64,000 nt of DNA, taken from JAUWKC01 sp035529895. GTDB lineage: Bacteria; Planctomycetota; Phycisphaerae; Sedimentisphaerales; Anaerobacaceae. Within the stretch, counting starts at the first letter, position 1. Each line of letters begins with the position of its first letter. The position numbers and the translations under genes are program-made. The notes under the pieces are model-generated. The model worked only from the letters and a program-made list of their open reading frames with translations. It had not been told where the DNA came from and did no database searches. Positions 9,119 to 16,440 of the stretch are shown piece by piece. The stretch is taken from assembly GCA_035529895.1 (NCBI GenBank), contig DATKVV010000032.1, forward strand, positions 39,555 to 103,554, read 5' to 3'.

Positions 9119-9265
9119 ATGCTTAACAAAATTCCCATGTTGTTCCTGCTCTGGCTCGCTTTCTGGCTCCTGGGCTGCCCGGAGCCCTATATGGTGAGGT
9201 TCGAACACGTGTGGAACCAGGCAAACTCTACGCTTTATGGCACGCCAATCAGGTTCTACAAGTAG
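9119..9265 (+). CDS. small lipoprotein, 48 residues
   Basis: The ATG at 9119 follows TTGGAGGTCAGAACC. The peptide starts MLNKIPMLFLLWLAFWLLGC, a signal peptide with lipobox LLGC, so processing would leave a lipidated peptide of about 29 residues. An in-frame ATG at 9020 would add 33 polar residues and bury the signal; I prefer the shorter form. Function unknown; it is first in a run of exported or membrane proteins. Confidence 0.55.
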   Translation: MLNKIPMLFLLWLAFWLLGCPEPYMVRFEHVWNQANSTLYGTPIRFYK

Positions 9266-9282
9266 ATGTTGGGAGATAGGTC

Positions 9283-10086
9283 ATGAGAGTTGAATCGGCG
9301 AGACGTAAAGTGGTTTTGGGCTTAGTCGCTTTCGTTGTACTTGGGCCATGGTTGCCATGCAGGGCCGCGACTAACAGGGCAGATGTGGAAGCTGAGTTCA
9401 ACAAAAGAAGGAAAGCATGGGGTGACTTTGTAGTCAAAAACACGTGGCTATCAGATCTTACAGGGAACGAACATTACCGCGCGATAATTGACTTGGGGTT
9501 ACCTGTTGTGCCGCTATTGGCGAAAGAAGTCACAGAAGGTAAGTGGCCCTTCGGCGACGCGATGGCTGCGATTACCAAGAAGCGATTCGAAGAGTACGAG
9601 CAGCCGCCGGGGTATGTAGGCGGCTGCAAAGCACAGGCGGAACTGTTGGCTGAGTGGTGGCCGAGGGCGCGCGAGCATACTCGCTTGAAATTCGAGAGAC
9701 TGTACTCAGAATGGAAATCCTTGGGCTCTGAAGGCAAGACAGAGGAGGCGAACAAGAAGTTAAAAGCGATTAGGGGCCTCGGCGTGGCCGCATTCCCCTG
9801 TCTGTTGGAGAAGATCGAAGCTGGAGATAAGGCTCTTGTCCCGGTGTTCTCCTATTTGACAGGCGGCCGGGTAGCAATAGACGCCAGCGCGGCGGAATGC
9901 CTGGCGTGGTGGCAAAAGAACCAGCAAGACTGGAATCTTGCGTTCGAAGACTGGAATGTTGCGTTCCCCCAGAGCAAATCAACGTACAGATGGTTGATGT
10001 GGCCGGGAATCGCTCTGGTGGTGGCTGTTTCTACCTTGATTTTCTATTTGAAGGCCAGGGACAAGGCCATTCGGCCCTCGCAGTAA
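9283..10086 (+). CDS. exported protein with C-terminal membrane anchor, unknown function
   Basis: 267 residues. A signal peptide (VVLGLVAFVVLGPWLPCRA) opens the protein; a soluble, Trp-rich, alpha-helical body follows in which two segments read like single HEAT-type repeats (YRAIIDLGLPVVPLLAKEV and KAIRGLGVAAFPCLLEKIE). A membrane helix near residue 240 (WLMWPGIALVVAVSTLIFYL) and a short basic tail close it. It starts 17 bp after the lipoprotein and probably shares its transcript. No catalytic motif or family was recognised. Confidence 0.6.
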   Translation: MRVESARRKVVLGLVAFVVLGPWLPCRAATNRADVEAEFNKRRKAWGDFVVKNTWLSDLTGNEHYRAIIDLGLPVVPLLAKEVTEGKWPFGDAMAAITKKRFEEYEQPPGYVGGCKAQAELLAEWWPRAREHTRLKFERLYSEWKSLGSEGKTEEANKKLKAIRGLGVAAFPCLLEKIEAGDKALVPVFSYLTGGRVAIDASAAECLAWWQKNQQDWNLAFEDWNVAFPQSKSTYRWLMWPGIALVVAVSTLIFYLKARDKAIRPSQ

Positions 10087-10089
10087 CCG

Positions 10090-10152
10090 CAAAGCAGGAC
10101 GCAAACCTAAGAAAAAGGTATGAACGAAAATAAGTATGGTGTCCGTAGATTT
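10090..10152 (+). mobile_element. 3' remnant of a RAYT-type transposon
   Basis: This 63-bp stretch matches the right end of the element at 11518-11979: both contain GACGCAAACCTAAGAAAAAG followed by GTATGAACG. In one frame it reads RKAGRKPKKKV, the basic tail typical of REP-associated tyrosine transposases. It ends with the same imperfect terminal repeat (TATGGTGTCCGTAGATTT). Everything upstream of the tail is gone. Confidence 0.6.
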
Positions 10153-10165
10153 AAGGGCTATCAAA

Positions 10166-11488
10166 ATGAATAGGTCAATGGTTTCAGTTAAGTCAGTAAT
10201 TTTGCTTGTGCTCTCTATACTAGGCTTCTCAGCTCTTTACCGTAGAGTTGTGCGCCCTCCTAGTAGGACTATGATGGCAAATATTCCTTTTAGAGGTACC
10301 GCATCCGGTGGAACGCTTGTTTTTGGTGATATGCGTGCCCGAAATGCGTTTTTTGTCTCGATTGACACATTGGCCGGTGAGTCTGCAGAAGCAGTCGTCT
10401 ATAAACTGGCCGAGGCAGTCAACTCTTCTGACATACTGTTTGAATGGAGCCGAGATCGCGGACAGACAGACCCCGATAAAATTGCGGCTCGTACAGCCAA
10501 GATGGCAAAAGGTAATACCCTCCGTATCGCAGGCGCTCCTCAAATGTACTTTCTTGCGGGAACGGAAACGGGGTTGGGGATTCCGGAGCCTCCTTTATCT
10601 TTGAGTTGCACTTACAATAAGAAGGATGATAAAATTGCCCTTGACTGGATAAATCCATCCGGAGATTATGACCGTATTATAGTCACATTGCGCTGGAACA
10701 AAAACGATTCTGGCCGTAGGAGAATGATAGATGGAAGTACGAGAATCATAGATGGAAGTCCATCTCGTTTTGAGCTTGGTAGAGAAAAAGTGGCTTATGA
10801 TATTAACGATTTGGATGTATGGATGGTCGGCTTTCGTAATGGTACCCCATCAAGTGTAGCAGCAATCCGCTTATTTGGTAATGCCCAGGAAGAGCTTTTT
10901 GGGTTTCCATTTACCAGCGGAGTAGCACCGAACTGGAAGGCATGGTCTGTGGGAAAAGCAATCGAAAAAGGACAATTCGTCAGCCGTCAGCGCAAGGGAT
11001 TAACAGCCAATGAAGGAATTCGTTATAATTCTGTCGAAGAGCCTGAAAAAAAACCCTTCCAGCAGGTATTAAAGACTCCGGCAGGAGGAGGCACGGTCGG
11101 TATTTGGAGGAAGTTTTTGGGTTTGGCTCCTGGCCATAAGTATAAGCTGACAGCACGTTTGAATACATTCGAAATGGACGCAAACGATGGCGACTGGACG
11201 TTTTCGTTACATCTGACCCCCAATGGCGCAGATGGCAAAAATCTGACGACGAATCAATTTGCCGGGTTAGAACCTCTTCCAGATGGTAGTAGTGGTTTGG
11301 AGGCAGGTCGGATAGCAATATATGGCCCTGGGATTACAACAAAAGGAAACTATGTAGAGCATTCGGCTGATGTTACATTGCCAGAAGGGACTGAGGCTAT
11401 AACAGTTTGGCTCAGACATAGTAGTAATTCAGCGAGTGCTGGAGTCGGTTTTGACTGGATAAGACTCGAAGATATATCCGCACAGTAG
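10166..11488 (+). CDS. membrane-anchored exported protein, unknown function
   Basis: The frame is open from an ATG at 10136, but that ATG lies inside the transposon end repeat, so the ATG at 10166 is the likelier native start; it leads straight into an N-terminal membrane helix (SVILLVLSILGFSALYRRVV). The extracytoplasmic part, about 400 residues, ends in a beta-sandwich that looks like a carbohydrate-binding or jelly-roll module (FQQVLKTPAGGGTVGIWRKF to VGFDWIRLED). A local DGSTRIIDGSPSRFE segment contains a short repeat. Codon use is AT-richer than in the metabolic genes nearby. No family was recognised. Confidence 0.6.
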   Translation: MNRSMVSVKSVILLVLSILGFSALYRRVVRPPSRTMMANIPFRGTASGGTLVFGDMRARNAFFVSIDTLAGESAEAVVYKLAEAVNSSDILFEWSRDRGQTDPDKIAARTAKMAKGNTLRIAGAPQMYFLAGTETGLGIPEPPLSLSCTYNKKDDKIALDWINPSGDYDRIIVTLRWNKNDSGRRRMIDGSTRIIDGSPSRFELGREKVAYDINDLDVWMVGFRNGTPSSVAAIRLFGNAQEELFGFPFTSGVAPNWKAWSVGKAIEKGQFVSRQRKGLTANEGIRYNSVEEPEKKPFQQVLKTPAGGGTVGIWRKFLGLAPGHKYKLTARLNTFEMDANDGDWTFSLHLTPNGADGKNLTTNQFAGLEPLPDGSSGLEAGRIAIYGPGITTKGNYVEHSADVTLPEGTEAITVWLRHSSNSASAGVGFDWIRLEDISAQ

Positions 11489-11517
11489 GGTGTCGTTAAA
11501 AAAGGGTTAACAATTGT

Positions 11518-11979
11518 AAATTTGGGGACAGCATACCAATTTTTTGCCAGGGTGTTGAATTTGCTGTGGTATTTCCTTATGGCAAGACTTGCACGAGTAG
11601 CAGTTCCGGGATATCCGCATCACATTACGCAGCGTGGTAATCGTCGCCAACAGACTTTTTTCTGTGACGAGGACTGTGAGGCATATATTGCTCTTATACA
11701 GTAGCACGGCTGCCTATCTTTCCGGCAAGGATGATCCGTTGGTAAAGACTTGCGGTTTGCACAAGATAGTAGATGACTGCCCGCAGTTTTTTAGAGAGGC
11801 TGTGGATTCTACATAGGCCGAAAAACTGCGCAGGCACGGGGAAACCGGCAGGCCTCTTGGCAGTCCTGATTTTGTGGTGAAATTGGAAAGGATTTCGGAT
11901 AGAATGTTGCTTCCTAAAGAGGCAGACGCAAACCTAAGAAAAAGGTATGAACGGAAATAAATATGATGTCCCCAGATTT
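11518..11979 (+). mobile_element. decayed RAYT (IS200-like) element with internal deletion
   Basis: The ends are imperfect inverted repeats: left AAATTTGGGGACAGCATAC (11518 onward) and right, read inward, AAATCTGGGGACATCATA. Inside, MARLARVAVPGYPHHITQRG starts at 11579, the standard N-terminus of REP-associated tyrosine transposases, followed by a stop at 11702. The middle of the gene, including the HUH and tyrosine motifs, is missing. The C-terminal part resumes (AYLSGKDDPLVK, then RHGETGRPLGSPDFVVKLER) with another stop, and ends with a frameshifted GRRKPKKK tail. It cannot encode an active transposase. Confidence 0.75.
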
Positions 11980-12053
11980 GGATTATTACGATGCGGTAAA
12001 CGCCGCTTCTCAAAGCAGATGGGGAATAGACTTTTTGACTTTGGTTATAGTCC

Positions 12054-13319
12054 ATGAAAAACCATAATAAAAGCAAGAGTAAGGTTATGAAAACATCTCT
12101 TTCCCGGCTTGTTTTTGTGGTGTTTTTTCTCATAATATGCCCACAATCGGTGGCGAGTAGTAGTTTAATACAGAGAGACAATTTTCTAGTTGATTGCTCT
12201 GACAGTACTGGGAAAATTGTAAATGTCCTTTGCAATGATGACAATATCTGGTCCTCCATAGCGCTCGATGACGCAGAGTTTTTCGAGTGTGTTCCTGAAG
12301 GATATTTTATCTACAAAAATGTAGAAGGTGAATGGTACACGGGGAATATAAAATCTCCCGAGACAAAATTAAAAATCAATACTTCTCTTATTCCTCAAAA
12401 TGTTATATATGCTGCTGTTTCCCATAATGGAAAGAGAATTATATGGGTAACACACAAGGAAAATCAAAGCAGTTTGATCCTGACAGAAATACCAAGCGGC
12501 AAATCGAATTCTCTTGTTTCAAAACAAGGCTATATCTGCGTACCTTCATGGTCACCTGATAACTTGCATATTGCTTATTATTATGGCCCTTCTAATGCAA
12601 TCTCGCAAGATGGCTATTCTCTGATGATAATAGAAGCTGAGGAAACTGGCCCAAAAGAAAAACAGGCAGCTCCACCATCACTCTGGACTAAACTAAGCCC
12701 AAGCAGAACAAGTCCTCCTCGATGGTCTCCAGATGGATCTATGATTCTTTTTGAAGGACGATACGACGACAATAAACCTTTTACTATTAAATGCCTTGTT
12801 GGCATTGACGGCGAGAATTTGAGAAAGACAGTAGGCGACTCTTGGAGTCAGGATAGTAAATATCTATTCACGGTCCATACAACAGACACTTCAGTTGTCG
12901 AGCACCAACTCCGCTTTGGTAGCGTTCCCGTAACCTCAAAAGAGATGAAAGTGGATGTTTGGCAACACTCTTTACCCAAAGAAAGTTTAAATTTGAGTTG
13001 GTCTGATGATGGTCATCATATCGTGTTTTCAACATTCGATAACAATTGCTACATTATGGAAACAAAAACAGGTAGGCAAAGAAAATTCTTTCAAAGTGAT
13101 GGTCCCTGTAAGTTTTACTGGTTGTCACAACCGTCCAGTTCAGTTAATAACCTTCTGGGTTGGTCATTTTTTGTGTTAATTGGTCTTGTTGTATTAGTCG
13201 TCGGGCTTCTTATAATCGGATGTCTGAAATTGCGCAAGGGTCTGTCTGGAAGGGATCTGGGCAAGCGACCTCTGGTTGCCGGGAACGGGGGTCATGCCGG
13301 TGACGATAAAGGTTTATGA
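12054..13319 (+). CDS. exported beta-propeller-like protein with altered C-terminus
   Basis: 421 residues from the ATG at 12054; an in-frame ATG at 12087 starts the hydrophobic signal more directly (MKTSLSRLVFVVFFLIICPQ) and may be the real start. Repeated WSPD/WSDD strands (VPSWSPDNLHIAYYY, PPRWSPDGSMILFEG, LSWSDDGHHIVFST) mark a TolB/WD40-like propeller. A membrane helix (SFFVLIGLVVLVVGLLIIGC) follows near residue 375. The last 25 or so codons overlap a repeated DNA segment whose own coding frame differs (see 13247-13329), so this tail is probably acquired rather than native. Confidence 0.65.
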   Translation: MKNHNKSKSKVMKTSLSRLVFVVFFLIICPQSVASSSLIQRDNFLVDCSDSTGKIVNVLCNDDNIWSSIALDDAEFFECVPEGYFIYKNVEGEWYTGNIKSPETKLKINTSLIPQNVIYAAVSHNGKRIIWVTHKENQSSLILTEIPSGKSNSLVSKQGYICVPSWSPDNLHIAYYYGPSNAISQDGYSLMIIEAEETGPKEKQAAPPSLWTKLSPSRTSPPRWSPDGSMILFEGRYDDNKPFTIKCLVGIDGENLRKTVGDSWSQDSKYLFTVHTTDTSVVEHQLRFGSVPVTSKEMKVDVWQHSLPKESLNLSWSDDGHHIVFSTFDNNCYIMETKTGRQRKFFQSDGPCKFYWLSQPSSSVNNLLGWSFFVLIGLVVLVVGLLIIGCLKLRKGLSGRDLGKRPLVAGNGGHAGDDKGL

Positions 13320-13329
13320 TAAGCAATAA
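13247..13329 (+). repeat. copy A of a duplicated 3' gene fragment
   Basis: This segment aligns over about 80 bp with 14047-14121 (shared CTGGGCAA, GACCTCTGG, ATGCC, GTGAC and GGTTTATGATAAGC). Read in the frame used by copy B it encodes WASDLWLPGTGVMPVTIKVY and a stop, but the propeller gene crosses it in another frame. Confidence 0.6.
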
Positions 13330-13358
13330 GCAGTTGATTTGCATAGCAGGAACGTACG

Positions 13359-13955
13359 ATGATTTACAGACATAAAACGGCCAGGTATGTGTATGTGAAA
13401 AGATTATTCTTGGTTTTAATTGCCGTTTTTTTCCTTCCTATTTGTATCTTGTTTTTGTATCTTGGAATCTCCAAGCTAAAGTCGGGTAGAACGAGTGTGC
13501 CACCTGAAATTGTACGTGCGAGTAAGGAATTTAAAGCCCAAGCAGGTTATCGTGTAACTCAGGCAAAAACACTATTGCCTTATTTGAAGGTTGGGATGTC
13601 TAAAGAACAGATTCGGGCTCTGCTCGGTGAACCTGACTCAAAAGCAGAGTCTGAATATTATGCTGGCATGAGTTATATCGTTGGCTGGTCGAATATGCTC
13701 ACCGTCTTCTTGGATGAAAACGAAAACGTCATACATGTGGAATCTATGTGGACGGAATACGCGAGCCCCATTGAAAGAGTCTGGCCTTTGCTGCGTCCCG
13801 GCATGTCAAAGCAGTACATCGCAAGCAGACTTGGTGGGCCGCAAAAAAAACTGAAAGATGGGAAAGAATGGCAATATCAATATAGAGACAATCCGGTCGT
13901 ATTTACAATTAGTTTTGATGTGAATGATAAAGTTGTAAAGCTTGAAAGAAACTGA
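13359..13955 (+). CDS. membrane-anchored protein with two SmpA/BamE-like repeats
   Basis: 198 residues, with an N-terminal membrane helix (LFLVLIAVFFLPICILFLYL) and two copies of the small SmpA/OmlA (BamE-like) fold. The first is LLPYLKVGMSKEQIRALLGEP near residues 70-90; the second is VWPLLRPGMSKQYIASRLGGP near 145-165. The pattern of Gly-Met-(S/T) helix followed by LGxP is the hallmark of this fold. The ribosome binding site AGGAACG is good. The protein at 14159 is a shorter paralogue with one repeat, so local duplication is likely. Role unknown; BamE-like domains usually act at the envelope. Confidence 0.65.
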   Translation: MIYRHKTARYVYVKRLFLVLIAVFFLPICILFLYLGISKLKSGRTSVPPEIVRASKEFKAQAGYRVTQAKTLLPYLKVGMSKEQIRALLGEPDSKAESEYYAGMSYIVGWSNMLTVFLDENENVIHVESMWTEYASPIERVWPLLRPGMSKQYIASRLGGPQKKLKDGKEWQYQYRDNPVVFTISFDVNDKVVKLERN

Positions 13956-13980
13956 AACACAAACTTAATGTGAAAAAAAT

Positions 13981-14121
13981 GAGCCGCTATCGTATCCAGG
14001 GGCTCCGGCCAACCAGTCCTGGAAATGGGCTACATCGACAGCGGGTGACTGGGCAAATGACCTCTGGCTACTAGGATGGGGTATTATGCCTGTGACAATA
14101 ATGGTTTATGATAAGCCGTAA
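13981..14121 (+). pseudogene. C-terminal gene fragment, copy B of the duplicated segment
   Basis: An open 46-codon stretch without a start reads EPLSYPGAPANQSWKWATST and later DLWLLGWGIMPVTIMVYDKP before TAA. Its last 75 bp are repeated at 13247-13329. It looks like the conserved C-terminus of a protein whose body has been lost. The family was not recognised. Confidence 0.5.
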
Positions 14122-14158
14122 CATTGCTGCATATTGAAATATTGCATGAGGTGTGCAA

Positions 14159-14560
14159 ATGAATAAGCTCCATTTGAGTATTATTGGAGTAATAATTATT
14201 CTTGGGATAATTGGGCTCATTGCCTTGTTGATTAGGGATAATAAACCAGAGTCAGCAACAGAAATTGCCAAAGCGAGCGCAGAGTTCAAGGCAGACCAGT
14301 ATTTTCGCTATGAACCTGCGAAGAAGCTCGCACCACGCCTCAAAATTGGTATGACGGCACAGGACGTGGAGGCATTACTTGGCAAACCCAACAAGAAATC
14401 CAATAACGATTTGCTTTGGTACTATACGCTGGGTTACTCACAGTTCATAAGCGTTCACTTTGATTCTAACGGTGTCGTACAGAAGTTTGGTGGAGCTCAT
14501 GCTCACCTTCAAAGTGAAGAAACCGGCGGAAAACGCGAGCATCAGACGGATACCCAATGA
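14159..14560 (+). CDS. short SmpA/BamE-like membrane protein
   Basis: The ATG at 14159 follows GAGGT, so it is preferred over a GTG at 14153. The protein is about 133 residues: an N-terminal membrane helix (LSIIGVIIILGIIGLIALLI), then one SmpA/OmlA-like unit (LAPRLKIGMTAQDVEALLGKP) and a charged tail. It is clearly related to the protein at 13359, sharing the KASAEFKA...AKKLAP linker and the GM(T/S) helix. Its 3' end is close to another RAYT fragment. Confidence 0.6.
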   Translation: MNKLHLSIIGVIIILGIIGLIALLIRDNKPESATEIAKASAEFKADQYFRYEPAKKLAPRLKIGMTAQDVEALLGKPNKKSNNDLLWYYTLGYSQFISVHFDSNGVVQKFGGAHAHLQSEETGGKREHQTDTQ

Positions 14561-14650
14561 CACCAAATCCGCTTTGGGAAGCGCCTTGATTTAATGCAGG
14601 CCTCAACAAAAAGGTTTATCTGTGTATGAAAAGATCAAATCTGTGAAGTC

Positions 14651-14730
14651 AAATCTCGGGACAGCATACTAATTGTTTTAGAGGGTGTTGAATTTGTTGT
14701 AGTATTTCGTTATGGCAAGACTTGCGCGGG
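14651..14730 (+). mobile_element. 5' remnant of the same RAYT element
   Basis: AAATCTCGGGACAGCATACTAATT through GGGTGTTGAATTTGTTGTAG and ATGGCAAGACTTGCGCG matches the left 80 bp of the element at 11518. Similarity stops about six codons into the transposase gene, after MARLAR, where unrelated sequence begins. The left end is thus preserved without any body. Confidence 0.65.
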
Positions 14731-15165
14731 CCAAGGCGTGGGCTAAGCGCGAAGGCATAGAAAGTAGCCCTGCTTCTTTGCATCGCCCGTATGGCGCTAA
14801 AGAGAACCGGCCCCTCCCCTCCTTGACAGGCCGGAGCATTGTGTGATGATTTGGACTTGTGCTGCCTCCGATATCGTCGGTTCAGAGTAATCCGCAGCCC
14901 AGACAGGTCAATATCAACGCCGAAACCGCGATTATGTTGATGTATACGTAGTACAAATCTCTCATTTCTTATCCCCCCATTTAATTTAACGTATTATATA
15001 ACTTCCGCCCTCCAAAGTCAAGCAAATTGTCCGCTTAATCCCAGATACGCAAACGTTTTACGCAAGGACCGGGAATATCACGCCTCGCTCTCGCAAAAGA
15101 CCAACATTCTTGGCCCCTCGAACAAATATTTTTTATCGCCTCACCCTTCAACGCCGGCCAAAAAT
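14731..15165. other. intergenic region with one possible micro-gene
   Basis: About 430 bp. Apart from the 27-residue peptide on the minus strand (14882-14965), no gene was recognised. The six RAYT codons at 14712-14729 run on into a 44-residue open frame without family features. Confidence 0.4.
14882..14965 (-). CDS. possible 27-residue membrane peptide
   Basis: The ATG at 14965 follows GGGGGGAT at suitable distance. The sequence starts MRDLYYVYINIIAVSALILT and ends LGCGLL, a single hydrophobic helix with a lipobox-like LGC. Very small, no homologue recognised; supported only by the ribosome binding site and composition. Confidence 0.35.
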   Translation of the reverse strand: MRDLYYVYINIIAVSALILTCLGCGLL

Positions 15166-15194
15166 TTGACTCCCGCCCCGCTTTCCGCTATTAT
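15166..15194 (+). promoter_or_regulatory. sigma70-type promoter of the exported AKR gene
   Basis: -35 TTGACT (15166-15171), 17-bp spacer, -10 TATTAT (15189-15194). Start of transcription near 15201, about 100 nt before the ATG. Confidence 0.65.
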
Positions 15195-15298
15195 GCTCTT
15201 GAAAGACTTTGGCGGCATGGCCCGGCAGAGGCGACGTTGATTATGCCTCCGGGACCCTGCTGCCGCGGGGCTGCAGCCTTATTAGTAGGAGAACCCGA

Positions 15299-16348
15299 AT
15301 GCAGAACGAAAAAATCAATCGCAGGAAATTCATGCGGGACGCCGCGGTCGGTGCGGCCGGTATCGCCGCAGGTCTTGGTCTAACCGCTCGCGCGCTGGCG
15401 GCCCGGCAGCCCGCAAAAACCAATACCAGCGGCATTCTCAACTACAACCCCGAAATGGAGTATCGCCGCCTGGGCCGAACCGAGCTGATGGTTTCCGCAG
15501 TCTGCCTCGGCGGCCACTGGAAACGCGTCGACGTAATGAAGCAGGACTTCGACCAGAACCGGCGCGAGGTCGTCAGCCGCTGCATTGAGGTGGGTATCAA
15601 TTATATCGACGCCTGCTCCATCCCCGAGGTCTGCGCCTACAGCAAGGCCCTCACCGGCCGCCGCGACAAAATGTACCTGGCCCTCTCTGGCGGCGAGGTC
15701 CGCAACGAAAACTTCCGAACCGCCGAAAAGCTCATGCAGAGAATTGATTCGCTCCTGCTCAAGTCCAATCAGGAATACACCGATTTGTGGCGCATTACCT
15801 GCCTTGAGCCGGGCGGCAGACATTCCTTCGACACCGCCTGTGAAATCGCCGCCGCCCTCGAAAAAGCCAAAAAACAGGGCAAGGCCCGGTTCGGCGGCAT
15901 CTCCTCCCACGACCGGCGCTGGCTCAAATTCATGGTCGAATACTTCCCCCAGATTGAGGTCGTCCTCTTTCCGTACACCGCCAGAAGCAAAGCCCTGCCG
16001 AAAGACAGCCTCTTCGATGCCCTGGGAAAATGCGACGCCGGCGCCTTCGGCATTAAGCCGTTCGCCAGCAATTCGCTCTTCAAAGGCAGCAGCGCGCTCG
16101 ATGACCCCAACGCCGACGAAGACGACCGTCGCGCCCGCATGGCCATTCGCTATGTCCTGTGCAACCCCCACATAATACCGATTCCGGGCCTCATCAGCCC
16201 CCGCCAGGTCGACAACGTGGCAAAGGCCGTCAAAGAGCGCCGTCAGCTCGACCTCGCTGAGGCCAGAGAGCTCGATAGTATGATGGACGAGGCATGGGCC
16301 CGTTTGCCCAAAAACTACCAGTGGCTGAAAAACTGGCAGTACGTGTAG
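15299..16348 (+). CDS. Tat-exported aldo/keto reductase-like protein with degenerate active site
   Basis: The start is at 15299 (TAGGAG upstream), giving 349 residues with a twin-arginine signal NRRKFMRDAAVGAAG. The fold is AKR: MEYRRLGRTELMVSAVCLGG, INYIDAC, a barrel, and the C-terminal MAIRYVLCNPHIIPIPGLIS. In active AKRs a D-Y-K-H tetrad is expected. The Asp of INYIDAC is present, but the Tyr position is not obvious, the Lys strand reads YLALSGG and the His strand reads LWRITCLEPG. It may therefore be a binding or scaffold protein, or use other chemistry. Precedes the two fucose isomerase-like genes. Confidence 0.8.
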   Translation: MQNEKINRRKFMRDAAVGAAGIAAGLGLTARALAARQPAKTNTSGILNYNPEMEYRRLGRTELMVSAVCLGGHWKRVDVMKQDFDQNRREVVSRCIEVGINYIDACSIPEVCAYSKALTGRRDKMYLALSGGEVRNENFRTAEKLMQRIDSLLLKSNQEYTDLWRITCLEPGGRHSFDTACEIAAALEKAKKQGKARFGGISSHDRRWLKFMVEYFPQIEVVLFPYTARSKALPKDSLFDALGKCDAGAFGIKPFASNSLFKGSSALDDPNADEDDRRARMAIRYVLCNPHIIPIPGLISPRQVDNVAKAVKERRQLDLAEARELDSMMDEAWARLPKNYQWLKNWQYV

Positions 16349-16440
16349 GCGAACCCGCGCCGCTTGCGGCTAAAGTTGAACTGCCGTTTTGTCCGTGCCC
16401 GGCTGCTGCGAAAGCAGCCTGAAAGTTTTGACTGGAGGTT

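Noticed and set aside
9119..14600. Integron cassette array
   Set aside because: Small plus-strand genes in a row suggested cassettes, but the repeats are RAYT ends and no attC-type RYYYAAC/GTTRRRY pairs flank the genes.
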